Below the pieces are notes generated by a model that saw only the letters and a program-made list of their open reading frames with translations, was not told where the DNA came from and did no database searches. DNA of 64,000 nt from Kriegella sp965368185 (lineage in GTDB: Bacteria > Bacteroidota > Bacteroidia > Flavobacteriales > Flavobacteriaceae), in NCBI GenBank assembly GCA_965368185.1, contig CBDULZ010000016.1, positions 1 to 64,000 of the forward strand, read 5' to 3'. Positions 34,218 through 41,979 of this stretch are shown here, one piece after another (the stretch's first letter is position 1; each line of letters begins with the position of its first letter). A program made the position numbers and the translations under genes.

Positions 34218-35080
34218 GTTTCACGTATTTTTTGTTGTTACTCCTTACTGGTGTCTTTTGCATCGCTCAGACCCCCGACGTATTTAGATTGGAGTATATG
34301 CTGATGCCGAGAAATGATTCGGGTGTCGAGCTATCGCGGATAAAATTAGTGGCAAACATGCCCATAAAGGTCAAAGATTCGAACGCCATTGTTATCGGTG
34401 GCGAATACAACCGTTTGGCCTATGACCTTCAACATAGTGATATTACACTTGGCGCGGGGAGTCCGAACCATTTTTATATTGTGGATTTTAATGTCGCTTA
34501 TGTATTGAAATATAGTAAAGACTGGCGGTTTATTGGTGTCATAACACCACGCTTATCATCGACATTGACAAATAGGTTAGAAAATGGTGATGTATCGGTA
34601 AATGCTACCATTGGCGCCTTTCGAGACAGGCAAGATATTGAAAAGCCAACGCGATTGGTGCTTGGCCTGGCCTATAATTCGACAGTCGCCTTGCGCATTC
34701 CTTTACCGGTCGTTTATTTTGAAAAACGATTCCATCCAAATTGGACTTATGTAGTTGGCGCACCAAAAACAGGTATGAAATACCATTTCAAAGAGAAGCA
34801 CATTATTCAGGCAGAGTTTATTTTAGACGGATATTATGTGAATCTGCAGAACAATTATACCTTACCTGATGCTGGTTTTGCATCGTCGATATCTTCTTCT
34901 GCCGCGTTGGTTACTTTAGGGTATTCCTATAACTTTACCAAAGTAATGTCGATATATGCCTTTATGGGACATACGCTATTTCAAGAAGGCGTGTTAAGGG
35001 ATACCGATAGAAATGATATTTTTACATTGAACGATGACCCTGGCTTTTATTTTAGAACTGGGTTTAGAATAGGACTTTAA
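34196..35080 (+). CDS. DUF6268 family outer-membrane beta-barrel protein
   Basis: Predicted outer-membrane barrel of 294 residues and unknown function. The signal peptide (about 1-25) ends GVFCIAQ. The rest shows alternating strands, the typical DYVNLQNNY-like and IPLPVVYFEKRFHPNWTYV segments, and a barrel end GFYFRTGFRIGL. Assignment to DUF6268 is from memory. The start lies inside the MscS gene, overlapping by 22 bases, which argues for translational coupling. The next gene starts nine bases after its stop. Confidence 0.75.
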   Translation: MGIRRRLSFTYFLLLLLTGVFCIAQTPDVFRLEYMLMPRNDSGVELSRIKLVANMPIKVKDSNAIVIGGEYNRLAYDLQHSDITLGAGSPNHFYIVDFNVAYVLKYSKDWRFIGVITPRLSSTLTNRLENGDVSVNATIGAFRDRQDIEKPTRLVLGLAYNSTVALRIPLPVVYFEKRFHPNWTYVVGAPKTGMKYHFKEKHIIQAEFILDGYYVNLQNNYTLPDAGFASSISSSAALVTLGYSYNFTKVMSIYAFMGHTLFQEGVLRDTDRNDIFTLNDDPGFYFRTGFRIGL

Positions 35081-35089
35081 ATTAGAATT

Positions 35090-36253
35090 ATGTCAAAAAT
35101 TTTGGTAATTGAAGATGAAGCCGCCATTAGAAGAGTCTTGGTAAAGATTCTTTCGGAAGAGAACGAGGTTTATTCGGTAGAAGAGGCGGAAGACGGACTA
35201 AAGGGGTTGGAAACTATTAAGAACAATGATTTTGATCTTGTGCTCTGCGATATTAAAATGCCCAAAATGGATGGTGTCGAAGTGCTGGAAGCGGCACGAA
35301 AAATAAAACCCGAGATTCCGTTTATAATGATATCGGGCCACGGGGATCTTGATACCGCCGTAAATACGATGCGGATTGGGGCCTTTGACTACATTTCAAA
35401 ACCACCTGATCTCAATCGACTTTTGACAACGGTGCGCAATGCCCTTGACCGCAAAGAACTTGTGGTGGAGAACAAGATTTTAAAGAAAAAGGTCAGCAAA
35501 AATTATGAGATGGTCGGTGACAGCCTTGAGATTACGGTCATCAAAGAAATGATAGAAAAAGTAGCACCCACTGATGCGAGAGTGTTAATTACCGGATCGA
35601 ATGGTACAGGAAAAGAATTGGTGGCACACTGGCTTCATGAAAAAAGTCAGCGTAGCGGCGGACCGTTTATAGAGGTCAACTGCGCGGCGATACCTTCAGA
35701 ACTTATTGAGAGCGAGTTGTTCGGACATGTAAAAGGAGCCTTTACTTCCGCGGTAAAGGATCGGGCCGGAAAGTTCGAAACAGCAAATAAAGGCACTATT
35801 TTTCTAGATGAGATAGGCGATATGAGTCTTTCTGCCCAGGCTAAGGTACTTCGGGCCCTTCAGGAAAACAAGATTTCCAGGGTCGGTTCCGATAAAGATA
35901 TAAAGGTAGATGTTAGAGTGATAGCTGCGACCAATAAGGATCTAAAAAAGGAAATAGATGAAGGCCGATTTCGTGAAGATCTTTATCACAGGTTGGCGGT
36001 TATTTTGATACGTGTTCCGGCATTGAACGACCGCCGTGACGATATTCCGTTGTTAATAGCCCATTTTGTGAAAAAAATTGTTTCAGAACAGGGCATGCCT
36101 TCCAAAACATTCTCCGACAAGGCAATTGCACTTTTAAAAGGGTATAATTGGACAGGAAATATACGGGAATTAAGAAATGTGGTAGAGCGCCTGATTATTT
36201 TGGGTGGCAACGAGGTAAGTGAAGAAGATGTCAAATTATTTGCCAGTAAATAA
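35090..36253 (+). CDS. Sigma-54-type activator (NtrC-like) without a DNA-binding domain
   Basis: Response regulator with an AAA+ ATPase, 387 residues. The receiver (1-120) has phosphoacceptor Asp54 in LVLCDIKMPKMDG. The AAA+ domain (about 140-380) has Walker A GSNGTGKE, Walker B GTIFLDEIGDM and the arginine region LYHRLAVILIRVP. Two oddities: the sigma-54 contact loop reads GAFTSA (216-221) rather than GAFTGA, and the protein ends at SEEDVKLFASK just after the ATPase, with no Fis-type helix-turn-helix. It is last in the ABC-MscS-barrel operon. It may act from solution, or no longer as a sigma-54 activator. Confidence 0.9.
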   Translation: MSKILVIEDEAAIRRVLVKILSEENEVYSVEEAEDGLKGLETIKNNDFDLVLCDIKMPKMDGVEVLEAARKIKPEIPFIMISGHGDLDTAVNTMRIGAFDYISKPPDLNRLLTTVRNALDRKELVVENKILKKKVSKNYEMVGDSLEITVIKEMIEKVAPTDARVLITGSNGTGKELVAHWLHEKSQRSGGPFIEVNCAAIPSELIESELFGHVKGAFTSAVKDRAGKFETANKGTIFLDEIGDMSLSAQAKVLRALQENKISRVGSDKDIKVDVRVIAATNKDLKKEIDEGRFREDLYHRLAVILIRVPALNDRRDDIPLLIAHFVKKIVSEQGMPSKTFSDKAIALLKGYNWTGNIRELRNVVERLIILGGNEVSEEDVKLFASK

Positions 36254-36304
36254 CACTTGCAGTTTCAAAAGACAATTGAGTAATGGATTTTTATTTCCAA
36301 TAGA

Positions 36305-37003
36305 TTATTCCTTACAATCTTTTAACTGTTTTAAAGCATTTTTGGTAATTTCCTTAGTTTTTAGATTATAGTATTTTTTCTCTTCCGAAAGATCTCCCTT
36401 GAGCAATTCTTGCTCGCAGTTGTCATATATACGCTGTGCAAAGGCTCGTGCCTTTTTGCAATCGACGGTTTCGATAACATTATTTATAGATTCTTGGTAT
36501 TTCTTAAGCGAAAGGTCTATTCTTTCTTGAAATGAACGAGGGTCTAACGAGCCCGAGAGATTATCACTCTCCTTTTCGTCACGTATTATATTCATTGAAA
36601 GTATATCATTATCATATTCCCCTTCATGTTGGCTATGCTTTTTAAGTTCTTCTAAGCTGCCCTTTGTATTTTGTAGTGCTTTGTTTAAAAGCATACGAGT
36701 ACTGTCTAAGGTATTGGCTTTAGCGGCCATGATAAGGTTTTCCAGGCTTTCTTCGATTTCTTTTGTGGCAGATATACAACCACAGTTGTCCAATTGCTTT
36801 TTAGAATTCTCAATGGCTTTTAATGCCTTATAGGTATAAAATCGAGCTTGATTAATGTCTTCTTTAGCAATAGCTTTTTTTGTCTGATCTTTTACAAACC
36901 CCATATTCGAACCTACATAGGCACATGAAGTACTTGGTCTGAAAGAAGAGAATATGACCATAACTACGACCAACGGGAAAAACGTAAAAAATAGTTTCTT
37001 CAT
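36305..37003 (-). CDS. Secreted helical protein of unknown function
   Basis: Not recognised. The ATG at 37003 gives 232 residues beginning MKKLFFTFFPLVVVMVIF, an export signal. A -7 element at 37047-37054 rules out an in-frame start at 37063. The mature protein is long, charged and helical with about five Cys (for example NCGCISATKEIEE and a C-terminal LKDCKE), so disulfides in the periplasm are likely. It is divergent from ppk2 and converges with the activator gene. No family motif is visible. Confidence 0.7.
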   Translation of the reverse strand: MKKLFFTFFPLVVVMVIFSSFRPSTSCAYVGSNMGFVKDQTKKAIAKEDINQARFYTYKALKAIENSKKQLDNCGCISATKEIEESLENLIMAAKANTLDSTRMLLNKALQNTKGSLEELKKHSQHEGEYDNDILSMNIIRDEKESDNLSGSLDPRSFQERIDLSLKKYQESINNVIETVDCKKARAFAQRIYDNCEQELLKGDLSEEKKYYNLKTKEITKNALKQLKDCKE

Positions 37004-37046
37004 AGCTCCGTATTTTAATAGGTAAAATCTGGGACGATTTACCTTA

Positions 37047-37054
37047 CAAAGGTA
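37047..37054 (-). promoter_or_regulatory. -7 element for the secreted helical protein
   Basis: TACCTTTG on the minus strand fits TAnnTTTG, 43 bases upstream of the ATG at 37003. Confidence 0.5.
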
Positions 37055-37200
37055 TGTATTCATTGGTCTTGTCCCTTATTTATTCGATGGAACGCATGCG
37101 AAATCCAAAAATTTGGATAAACCGAATACTAGATAGGATAAACGGTTCTTTTTTTTTGTCATTGAAGTATTTCAACGATAAAAAATTTTATCTTCAGCCT

Positions 37201-38085
37201 ATGAAGAACATAGATTTAAAGTCTTTTAAGGTCGAAAAAGTAACAGAGTTGTCCAATTATCCTACAGCTGCAGCCTTGAAGGCAACCGATAAAAAGCTTA
37301 AAAAGGAACTGGAAGATATTCGAGAAAAACTTGGTAATTTTCAAGATAAACTATATGCACACGGCAAGTACAGTGTGCTTATCTGTCTTCAAGGAATGGA
37401 TACCGCGGGTAAGGATAGTCTTATTCGTGAGGTTTTTAAAGACTTTAATGCACGAGGGGTAGTTGTACACAGTTTTAAAGTACCAACGAAGCTCGAACTT
37501 AAGCATGATTATTTATGGCGCCATTATATCGCCTTGCCCGCTAAAGGTAAGTTCGGTGTGTTTAACCGTACCCATTATGAAAATGTTTTGGTGACACGCG
37601 TACATCCTGAATATATTATGGGTGAGAATATACCTGGTATTCATAGTGTAGCCGATATTGATGAAAAGTTTTGGGAGAAGCGGTTCGAACAAATCAACAA
37701 TTTTGAACGGCATTTGGCGGAAAATGGAACTATTATCTTTAAGTTTTTTCTACACCTTTCCAAAGAAGAGCAACGGCAAAGACTGCTTAGAAGATTGAAT
37801 TTAAAAGAGAAAAACTGGAAATTCTCGCCAGGAGACCTGAAAGAACGTAAATTATGGGATAACTATCAAAACTGCTATGAAGATGCCATAAACCGTACTT
37901 CAAAACCCCATGCCCCGTGGTTCGTAATTCCTGCAGATAATAAAAAAGAAGCAAGGGTCATTGTGGCTTCTATTCTTTTAGAAGCGTTAAAAAAATACAA
38001 AGATATAGCCGAACCTGAACTCGATGAAAAAATAAAAGCTAATTTGGCGACCTATAAACAACAATTGGAAACCAAAGAACTATGA
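37201..38085 (+). CDS. ppk2: Polyphosphate kinase 2 family protein
   Basis: Polyphosphate-dependent nucleotide kinase of 294 residues that uses polyphosphate to phosphorylate nucleotides. Walker A is CLQGMDTAGKDS, the lid region has ALPAKGKFGVFNRTHYENVLVTRVHPE, and Walker B-type residues precede it. The GKDSLIREVF form with SFKVPTKLELKHDYLWR resembles the subgroup TIGR03709 (class III-like, acting on AMP and ADP). The ATG at 37201 starts exactly at the conserved MKNIDLKSF; longer in-frame starts add an unrelated sequence. Its stop overlaps the peptidase gene by four bases. Confidence 0.9.
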   Translation: MKNIDLKSFKVEKVTELSNYPTAAALKATDKKLKKELEDIREKLGNFQDKLYAHGKYSVLICLQGMDTAGKDSLIREVFKDFNARGVVVHSFKVPTKLELKHDYLWRHYIALPAKGKFGVFNRTHYENVLVTRVHPEYIMGENIPGIHSVADIDEKFWEKRFEQINNFERHLAENGTIIFKFFLHLSKEEQRQRLLRRLNLKEKNWKFSPGDLKERKLWDNYQNCYEDAINRTSKPHAPWFVIPADNKKEARVIVASILLEALKKYKDIAEPELDEKIKANLATYKQQLETKEL

Positions 38086-39479
38086 TCAAGAGGCTATTTC
38101 TTTTATTTCTTTTGACCTGCTGGTCGGGTTTTGCACAGAGTGAAGACCAAAAACAGATCAAGGCCCTTTACGAAACTGCCTTGACCGAAGGTAAGGCGCA
38201 TGATTGGTTAAATTATTTGTCAAATCAAATAGGAGGAAGGCTATCAGGTTCGCTACAGGCCCAACAAGCAGTCGATTATACGAAGGCTCAATTAGACTCA
38301 TTGGGTTTGGACCGGGTCTGGTTACAGCCCGTTATGGTTCCCAAATGGGTGCGAGGAACCCCCGAATTTGCTTATTTAGAAACTGTACCCGGCATGTCTA
38401 CCAATGTTCCCATTTGTGCTTTGGGTGGTTCTGTTGCGACACCTTTGGGCGGATTGAAGGCCGAAGTAATTGAAGTAAAGGGTGTTGAAGAATTAAAGGC
38501 ATTGGGCAACTCTAAAATATCAGGAAAAATTGTTTTCTACAATAGGCCTATGGATCCGACTTTGATAGATACATATGCCGCGTACTCCGGTTGTGTTGAT
38601 CAAAGGTATTCAGGTGCAGAGGAAGCTGCTAAATATGGTGCTGTAGGGGTTATAGTCCGATCGATGAGTCTTAGATTGGATGATTATCCACATACGGGCG
38701 CCATGAGTTATGGGGACACTCCTGTAAATCAACGAATTCCCGCAGCCGCAATTAGTACAAATGGAGCCAACTTTTTAAGTGCCACGCTCCAATTGAATCC
38801 GGATACTAAATTTTATTTCAAACAAAATTGTCGACAGTTGGAAGATGTTCAATCCTTCAATGTAGTCGGCGAGATACGCGGTAGTACATACCCCGAGGAC
38901 ATTATGATGGTGGGTGGGCATTTAGATTCTTGGGATCTTGGAGACGGTTCCCATGACGATGGAGCAGGATGCGTGCAGAGTATGGATGTCTTGCGTCTAT
39001 TAAAAAAGACCGGATACAAGCCACAACGCACTTTGCGCGTCGTTTTGTTTATGAACGAGGAGAACGGACTTCGGGGTGGTAATAAATATGCCCAATTGGC
39101 TAAGGAAAAAGGGGAGAAACATATATTTGCCTTAGAAAGTGATGCTGGCGGATTTACGCCAAGAGGTTTTTCCTTTGATTGTTCAGACGCCAATTTTGAA
39201 CAGGTGCAAAGTTGGAAAAAACTGTTTGAGCCTTATATGATTCATTTGTTTGTTAAAGGTGGTAGTGGGGCCGATATTGGTCCGTTGAAAAATGATGCTA
39301 TTGTCTTGGCCGGACTTCGGCCAGATTCACAGCGCTATTTCGACCATCACCATGCCGAGAACGATACTTTTGAACATGTAAACAAACGTGAATTGGAACT
39401 GGGCGCAGCGACTATGGCAAGCTTGGTATACCTCTTTGACAAATACGGAATAGTTCCTCCAAAAAAAATTAAGGGGTAG
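38082..39479 (+). CDS. M28 family zinc peptidase (carboxypeptidase Q-like)
   Basis: Exported metallopeptidase of 465 residues with a signal peptide (ending GFAQ). The two-zinc catalytic set is complete: GGHLDSWDLGDGSHDDGAG (His and bridging Asp), ENGLRGG (acidic pair at NEENG), ESDAGG and HHAENDT. A protease-associated-like segment lies between about 120 and 240. The family cleaves peptides from the amino or carboxyl end; the substrate is unknown. It overlaps ppk2 by four bases (ATGA), so the two are co-translated. Confidence 0.92.
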   Translation: MIKRLFLLFLLTCWSGFAQSEDQKQIKALYETALTEGKAHDWLNYLSNQIGGRLSGSLQAQQAVDYTKAQLDSLGLDRVWLQPVMVPKWVRGTPEFAYLETVPGMSTNVPICALGGSVATPLGGLKAEVIEVKGVEELKALGNSKISGKIVFYNRPMDPTLIDTYAAYSGCVDQRYSGAEEAAKYGAVGVIVRSMSLRLDDYPHTGAMSYGDTPVNQRIPAAAISTNGANFLSATLQLNPDTKFYFKQNCRQLEDVQSFNVVGEIRGSTYPEDIMMVGGHLDSWDLGDGSHDDGAGCVQSMDVLRLLKKTGYKPQRTLRVVLFMNEENGLRGGNKYAQLAKEKGEKHIFALESDAGGFTPRGFSFDCSDANFEQVQSWKKLFEPYMIHLFVKGGSGADIGPLKNDAIVLAGLRPDSQRYFDHHHAENDTFEHVNKRELELGAATMASLVYLFDKYGIVPPKKIKG

Positions 39480-39613
39480 TAATTTTCCCTTCTTATATGG
39501 GTTTATGCGGGATTAAAGTATCATCGACCACGTCTCAAGAGATGCCAATCCGATTGCACTACAGTGGCTATTGGAACTCCGAATGGGCAAGCTAAAAACT
39601 CCGAACAAAATTG

Positions 39614-39621
39614 TATATTTG
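39614..39621 (+). promoter_or_regulatory. -7 element for the dual PPIase
   Basis: TATATTTG, 22 bases upstream of the ATG at 39644. It also lies downstream of the alternative in-frame start at 39611, which it therefore excludes. Confidence 0.55.
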
Positions 39622-39643
39622 CAGCTCACAAAAAACGAGTAAA

Positions 39644-40576
39644 ATGCAAGACGGAATCTACGCAAAATTCAATACCTCGAAGGGGGAAATCTTGGTAAAA
39701 TTAACCCACGACAAAACACCGGGAACGGTAGGTAACTTTGTGGCGCTTGCCGAAGGAAATCAAAAAAATACGGCGAAATCAGAGGGGGAGCCATATTATG
39801 ATGGTTTGAAATTTCATAGGGTTATACCCGATTTTATGGTCCAAGGAGGATGTCCTCAAGGAACAGGAACGGGCGATGCCGGCTATAAATTCGATGATGA
39901 GTTTCATCCTGAATTGAAACATGATGTACCCGGTGTGCTTTCAATGGCCAATGCCGGACCGGGGACCAATGGAAGTCAGTTTTTTATCACGCATGTGCCG
40001 ACACCTTGGTTAGACAATAAACACAGTGTTTTTGGACATGTAGAAAAGGGTCAGGAAATAGTTGATGCCATTGCTCAAGGTGATCGGATTGAATCTCTTG
40101 AAATCTTACGCGTAGGAGAGACGGCCGAGAATTGGGATGCTCAAAAAGCCTTCGAGACCTTCAAGAATTCGGGAAAAGAACGATTGGCTGCAGAAAAAGC
40201 GAAACAAGCCGCTGAACTTGATAAGGTGGCCGCAGGGTTTGATGAAACCGAAAGCGGACTTCGCTATAAAATCATTCAAAAAGGTGCAGGTGTAAAAGCT
40301 GAAAAAGGGCAAAAGGTATCCGTACATTATGAGGGCTCTTTATTGAGCGGACAAGTGTTCGATTCTTCGTATAAACGGAATCAGCCCATTGACTTTCAAT
40401 TGGGTGTCGGACAAGTAATTCGAGGCTGGGACGAGGGAATATCTCTTCTGGAAGTGGGTGATAAGGCACGTTTTGTTATTCCTTCCGACTTGGCTTACGG
40501 AAGTGCAGGAGCTGGAGGGGTAATTCCTCCGGATGCAACTTTGATTTTCGATGTAGAATTAATGAATGTGGGTTAA
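39644..40576 (+). CDS. Cyclophilin-FKBP fusion peptidyl-prolyl isomerase
   Basis: Cytoplasmic dual prolyl isomerase of 310 residues that joins two unrelated folding-catalyst folds. The cyclophilin domain (about 1-150) has FHRVIPDFMVQGGCPQGTG and GTNGSQFFITHVPTPWLD. A helical linker rich in Glu and Lys follows (about 155-205). The FKBP domain (about 205-310) has VSVHYEGSLLSGQVFDSSY, GQVIRGWDEGISLL and YGSAGAGGVIPPDATLIFDVEL. No signal peptide is present. Dual-family immunophilins of this order were described in Flavobacterium, so this is a lineage-typical protein. It is followed by a strong terminator. Confidence 0.94.
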   Translation: MQDGIYAKFNTSKGEILVKLTHDKTPGTVGNFVALAEGNQKNTAKSEGEPYYDGLKFHRVIPDFMVQGGCPQGTGTGDAGYKFDDEFHPELKHDVPGVLSMANAGPGTNGSQFFITHVPTPWLDNKHSVFGHVEKGQEIVDAIAQGDRIESLEILRVGETAENWDAQKAFETFKNSGKERLAAEKAKQAAELDKVAAGFDETESGLRYKIIQKGAGVKAEKGQKVSVHYEGSLLSGQVFDSSYKRNQPIDFQLGVGQVIRGWDEGISLLEVGDKARFVIPSDLAYGSAGAGGVIPPDATLIFDVELMNVG

Positions 40577-40601
40577 CCCTATAGAAAAACTTTAGAGTAG
40601 C

Positions 40602-40632
40602 AACCGTTTTGATGTATCAAAACGGTTTTTTT
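40602..40632 (+). terminator. Intrinsic terminator after the dual PPIase
   Basis: AACCGTTTTGAT and ATCAAAACGGTT pair around two bases, followed by five extra T residues. Confidence 0.92.
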
Positions 40633-40728
40633 ATGCCCAAGTTTTTAGAAAACAAAGCAATCTATTAGCGTTTTTGGAGTAAGATATTTGTAAGAATAGT
40701 ATTGAAACGGCTTAAATCGGCGAACGCT

Positions 40729-40812
40729 CTAGCGCGAGGTTTTGATACTGAATATTAAGAGCAGAATGTTGATGATGACCAAAATTAACAGAACACCAAA
40801 AAAAGGGAGCAT
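40729..40812 (-). CDS. Tiny membrane peptide C (27 aa)
   Basis: A 27-codon open frame from ATG to TAG. Residues 1-22 are one hydrophobic helix (MLPFFGVLLILVIIN, then ILLLIFS) and the tail is IKTSR, with Lys24 and Arg27. It closely resembles the 30-codon frame 99 bases upstream (40912-41004), and shares Phe4, Leu8, Leu11, Asn15 and Ser22 with that one and with small proteins A and B near crcB. A repeated, aligned pattern of this kind is hard to explain by chance. No clear promoter was found; it may be transcribed with its twin. Confidence 0.65.
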   Translation of the reverse strand: MLPFFGVLLILVIINILLLIFSIKTSR

Positions 40813-40911
40813 ATTAAAAAATTTTATGTGGTTTCATGGATGGTAATCCATTTAGCAATAAAACAACCGAAAAATAAAAAACCCTACCTTTTATCGATAA
40901 GACCTTATAAA

Positions 40912-41004
40912 TTATCGGGGATTTTTGCTGGCGGGTATACTTACGACCAATAAAATTAAATTGATTACAAGTAGAACTAGAAGTACTCCAAAAAAAGTTA
41001 GCAT
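40912..41004 (-). CDS. Tiny membrane peptide D (30 aa)
   Basis: A 30-codon open frame, ATG to TAA, with a single hydrophobic helix (MLTFFGVLLVLLVIN, then LILLVVS) and a short tail carrying Lys27 and Arg30. It is a paralogue of the 27-codon frame 99 bases downstream: identical at positions 1, 2, 4-9, 11, 14, 15, 18, 19, 22 and 23, with mostly conservative changes elsewhere. It shares Phe4, Leu8, Leu11, Asn15 and Ser22 with small proteins A and B near 24 kb. No -7 element was seen directly upstream. The function is unknown. Confidence 0.65.
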   Translation of the reverse strand: MLTFFGVLLVLLVINLILLVVSIPASKNPR

Positions 41005-41151
41005 GGCTATAATAGTTAGTCAATTGGTTAACGTGGGGAAAACGTCATTGTTTTACTCGTAGATGTGTTTTTATCTAAAGGTTGCGTTGAAAGTTGGGTA
41101 AAATTATGAAAAAGTATCTTATTTCTTACATTTATTTGAAAAAAGTATAAA

Positions 41152-41181
41152 AAAAACCCCGACTTTACAGTCAGGGTTTTA
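41152..41181 (-). terminator. Terminator of the cold-shock gene
   Basis: On the minus strand AAAACCCTGACT and AGTCGGGGTTTT pair (one G-U) around GTAA and run into a T-tract of eight, 22 bases beyond the gene's stop. Confidence 0.88.
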
Positions 41182-41203
41182 CTATAAAAAAGTTTATGCG
41201 TAC

Positions 41204-41398
41204 CTAGTCAACTACCTTCACATTTACGGCGTTTAATCCTTTTTTACCTTGTTGTAGTTCAAATTCTACAACGTCACCTTCACGAATTTCATCGATCAAA
41301 CCAGAAATGTGTACAAAGTGATCTTCGCTTGAACCATCTTCAGTAATAAAACCATATCCTTTGGAATCATTGAAGAATTTTACTGTTCCTTTACTCAT
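41204..41398 (-). CDS. Cold-shock domain protein
   Basis: Single-domain nucleic-acid-binding protein of 64 residues (OB fold) that binds single-stranded RNA or DNA and prevents RNA secondary structure. RNP1 is KGYGFIT and RNP2 is HFVHIS, both intact, and the start MSKGTVKFFNDS is typical. A TATATTTG -7 element lies 31 bases upstream and a terminator follows at 41152-41181, so it is monocistronic. The leader is A/T-rich. Whether it is cold-induced cannot be told from the sequence. Confidence 0.96.
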   Translation of the reverse strand: MSKGTVKFFNDSKGYGFITEDGSSEDHFVHISGLIDEIREGDVVEFELQQGKKGLNAVNVKVVD

Positions 41399-41429
41399 AA
41401 TAGAAAATTAAATATTAAAAATTAAAGCG

Positions 41430-41437
41430 CAAATATA
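41430..41437 (-). promoter_or_regulatory. -7 element for the cold-shock gene
   Basis: TATATTTG on the minus strand, 31 bases before the ATG. Confidence 0.6.
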
Positions 41438-41578
41438 GTGTTAAATTTTTTAATTGCGTGATTTTTTGGAAGTTATCTTTCTGTAAAGATTATGTTGTGT
41501 GGCTGTGTGCTTAAATCTTGGTCTAATCCGCTAGACTACAACAGCATTGGTGAAAATTAATATTTAAGGAGGAGGTAA

Positions 41579-41974
41579 TTACATTTCGCCATCCGAAGAC
41601 AATAGTTTTTTTACCGAATCGGCAATTCCTTTTGCATCGAGACTTAAAATGGCAGTGGCCAAGGTCAATACCGAAGTGGCGTGATCGAGTATTTTTTGCA
41701 CTCCGACCAATCTTTTATAGAGTTGTTGCGTTTCCAAAGTAATCGAGTCGATGTGTTCCAAAGAAGTGGCGACATCGTCTATTACCAAAATAGCAGATTG
41801 CGTATAGAGTTCTGTAGTATGCGCCAATGTTTTGGCATGTAACTCTTTTAGCAACTTATTGTCTTCTTTAGTAAGGCTTTCAAAATTTTCGTAGCGATAG
41901 TTCCCCAAAGCATTCGCCATACGAGCAAAATTATCAGCTAGGCGTTTTACTTGTTCGGCAGTCAATTTTCCCAT
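41579..41974 (-). CDS. Hypothetical helical protein (second gene of pair)
   Basis: Function not recognised. The 131-residue soluble protein is nearly all helix, with heptad-like Leu/Ile spacing (LAHTTELYTQSAILVIDDVA, then HIDSITLETQQLYKRLVGVQ), so a coiled-coil or helical bundle is likely. ATG at 41974 is used; a GTG at 41983 would overlap the upstream stop by four bases and is also possible. It follows the lipoprotein gene with 5 bases between, and the two are probably translated together. Confidence 0.65.
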   Translation of the reverse strand: MGKLTAEQVKRLADNFARMANALGNYRYENFESLTKEDNKLLKELHAKTLAHTTELYTQSAILVIDDVATSLEHIDSITLETQQLYKRLVGVQKILDHATSVLTLATAILSLDAKGIADSVKKLLSSDGEM

Positions 41975-41979
41975 AGCTA

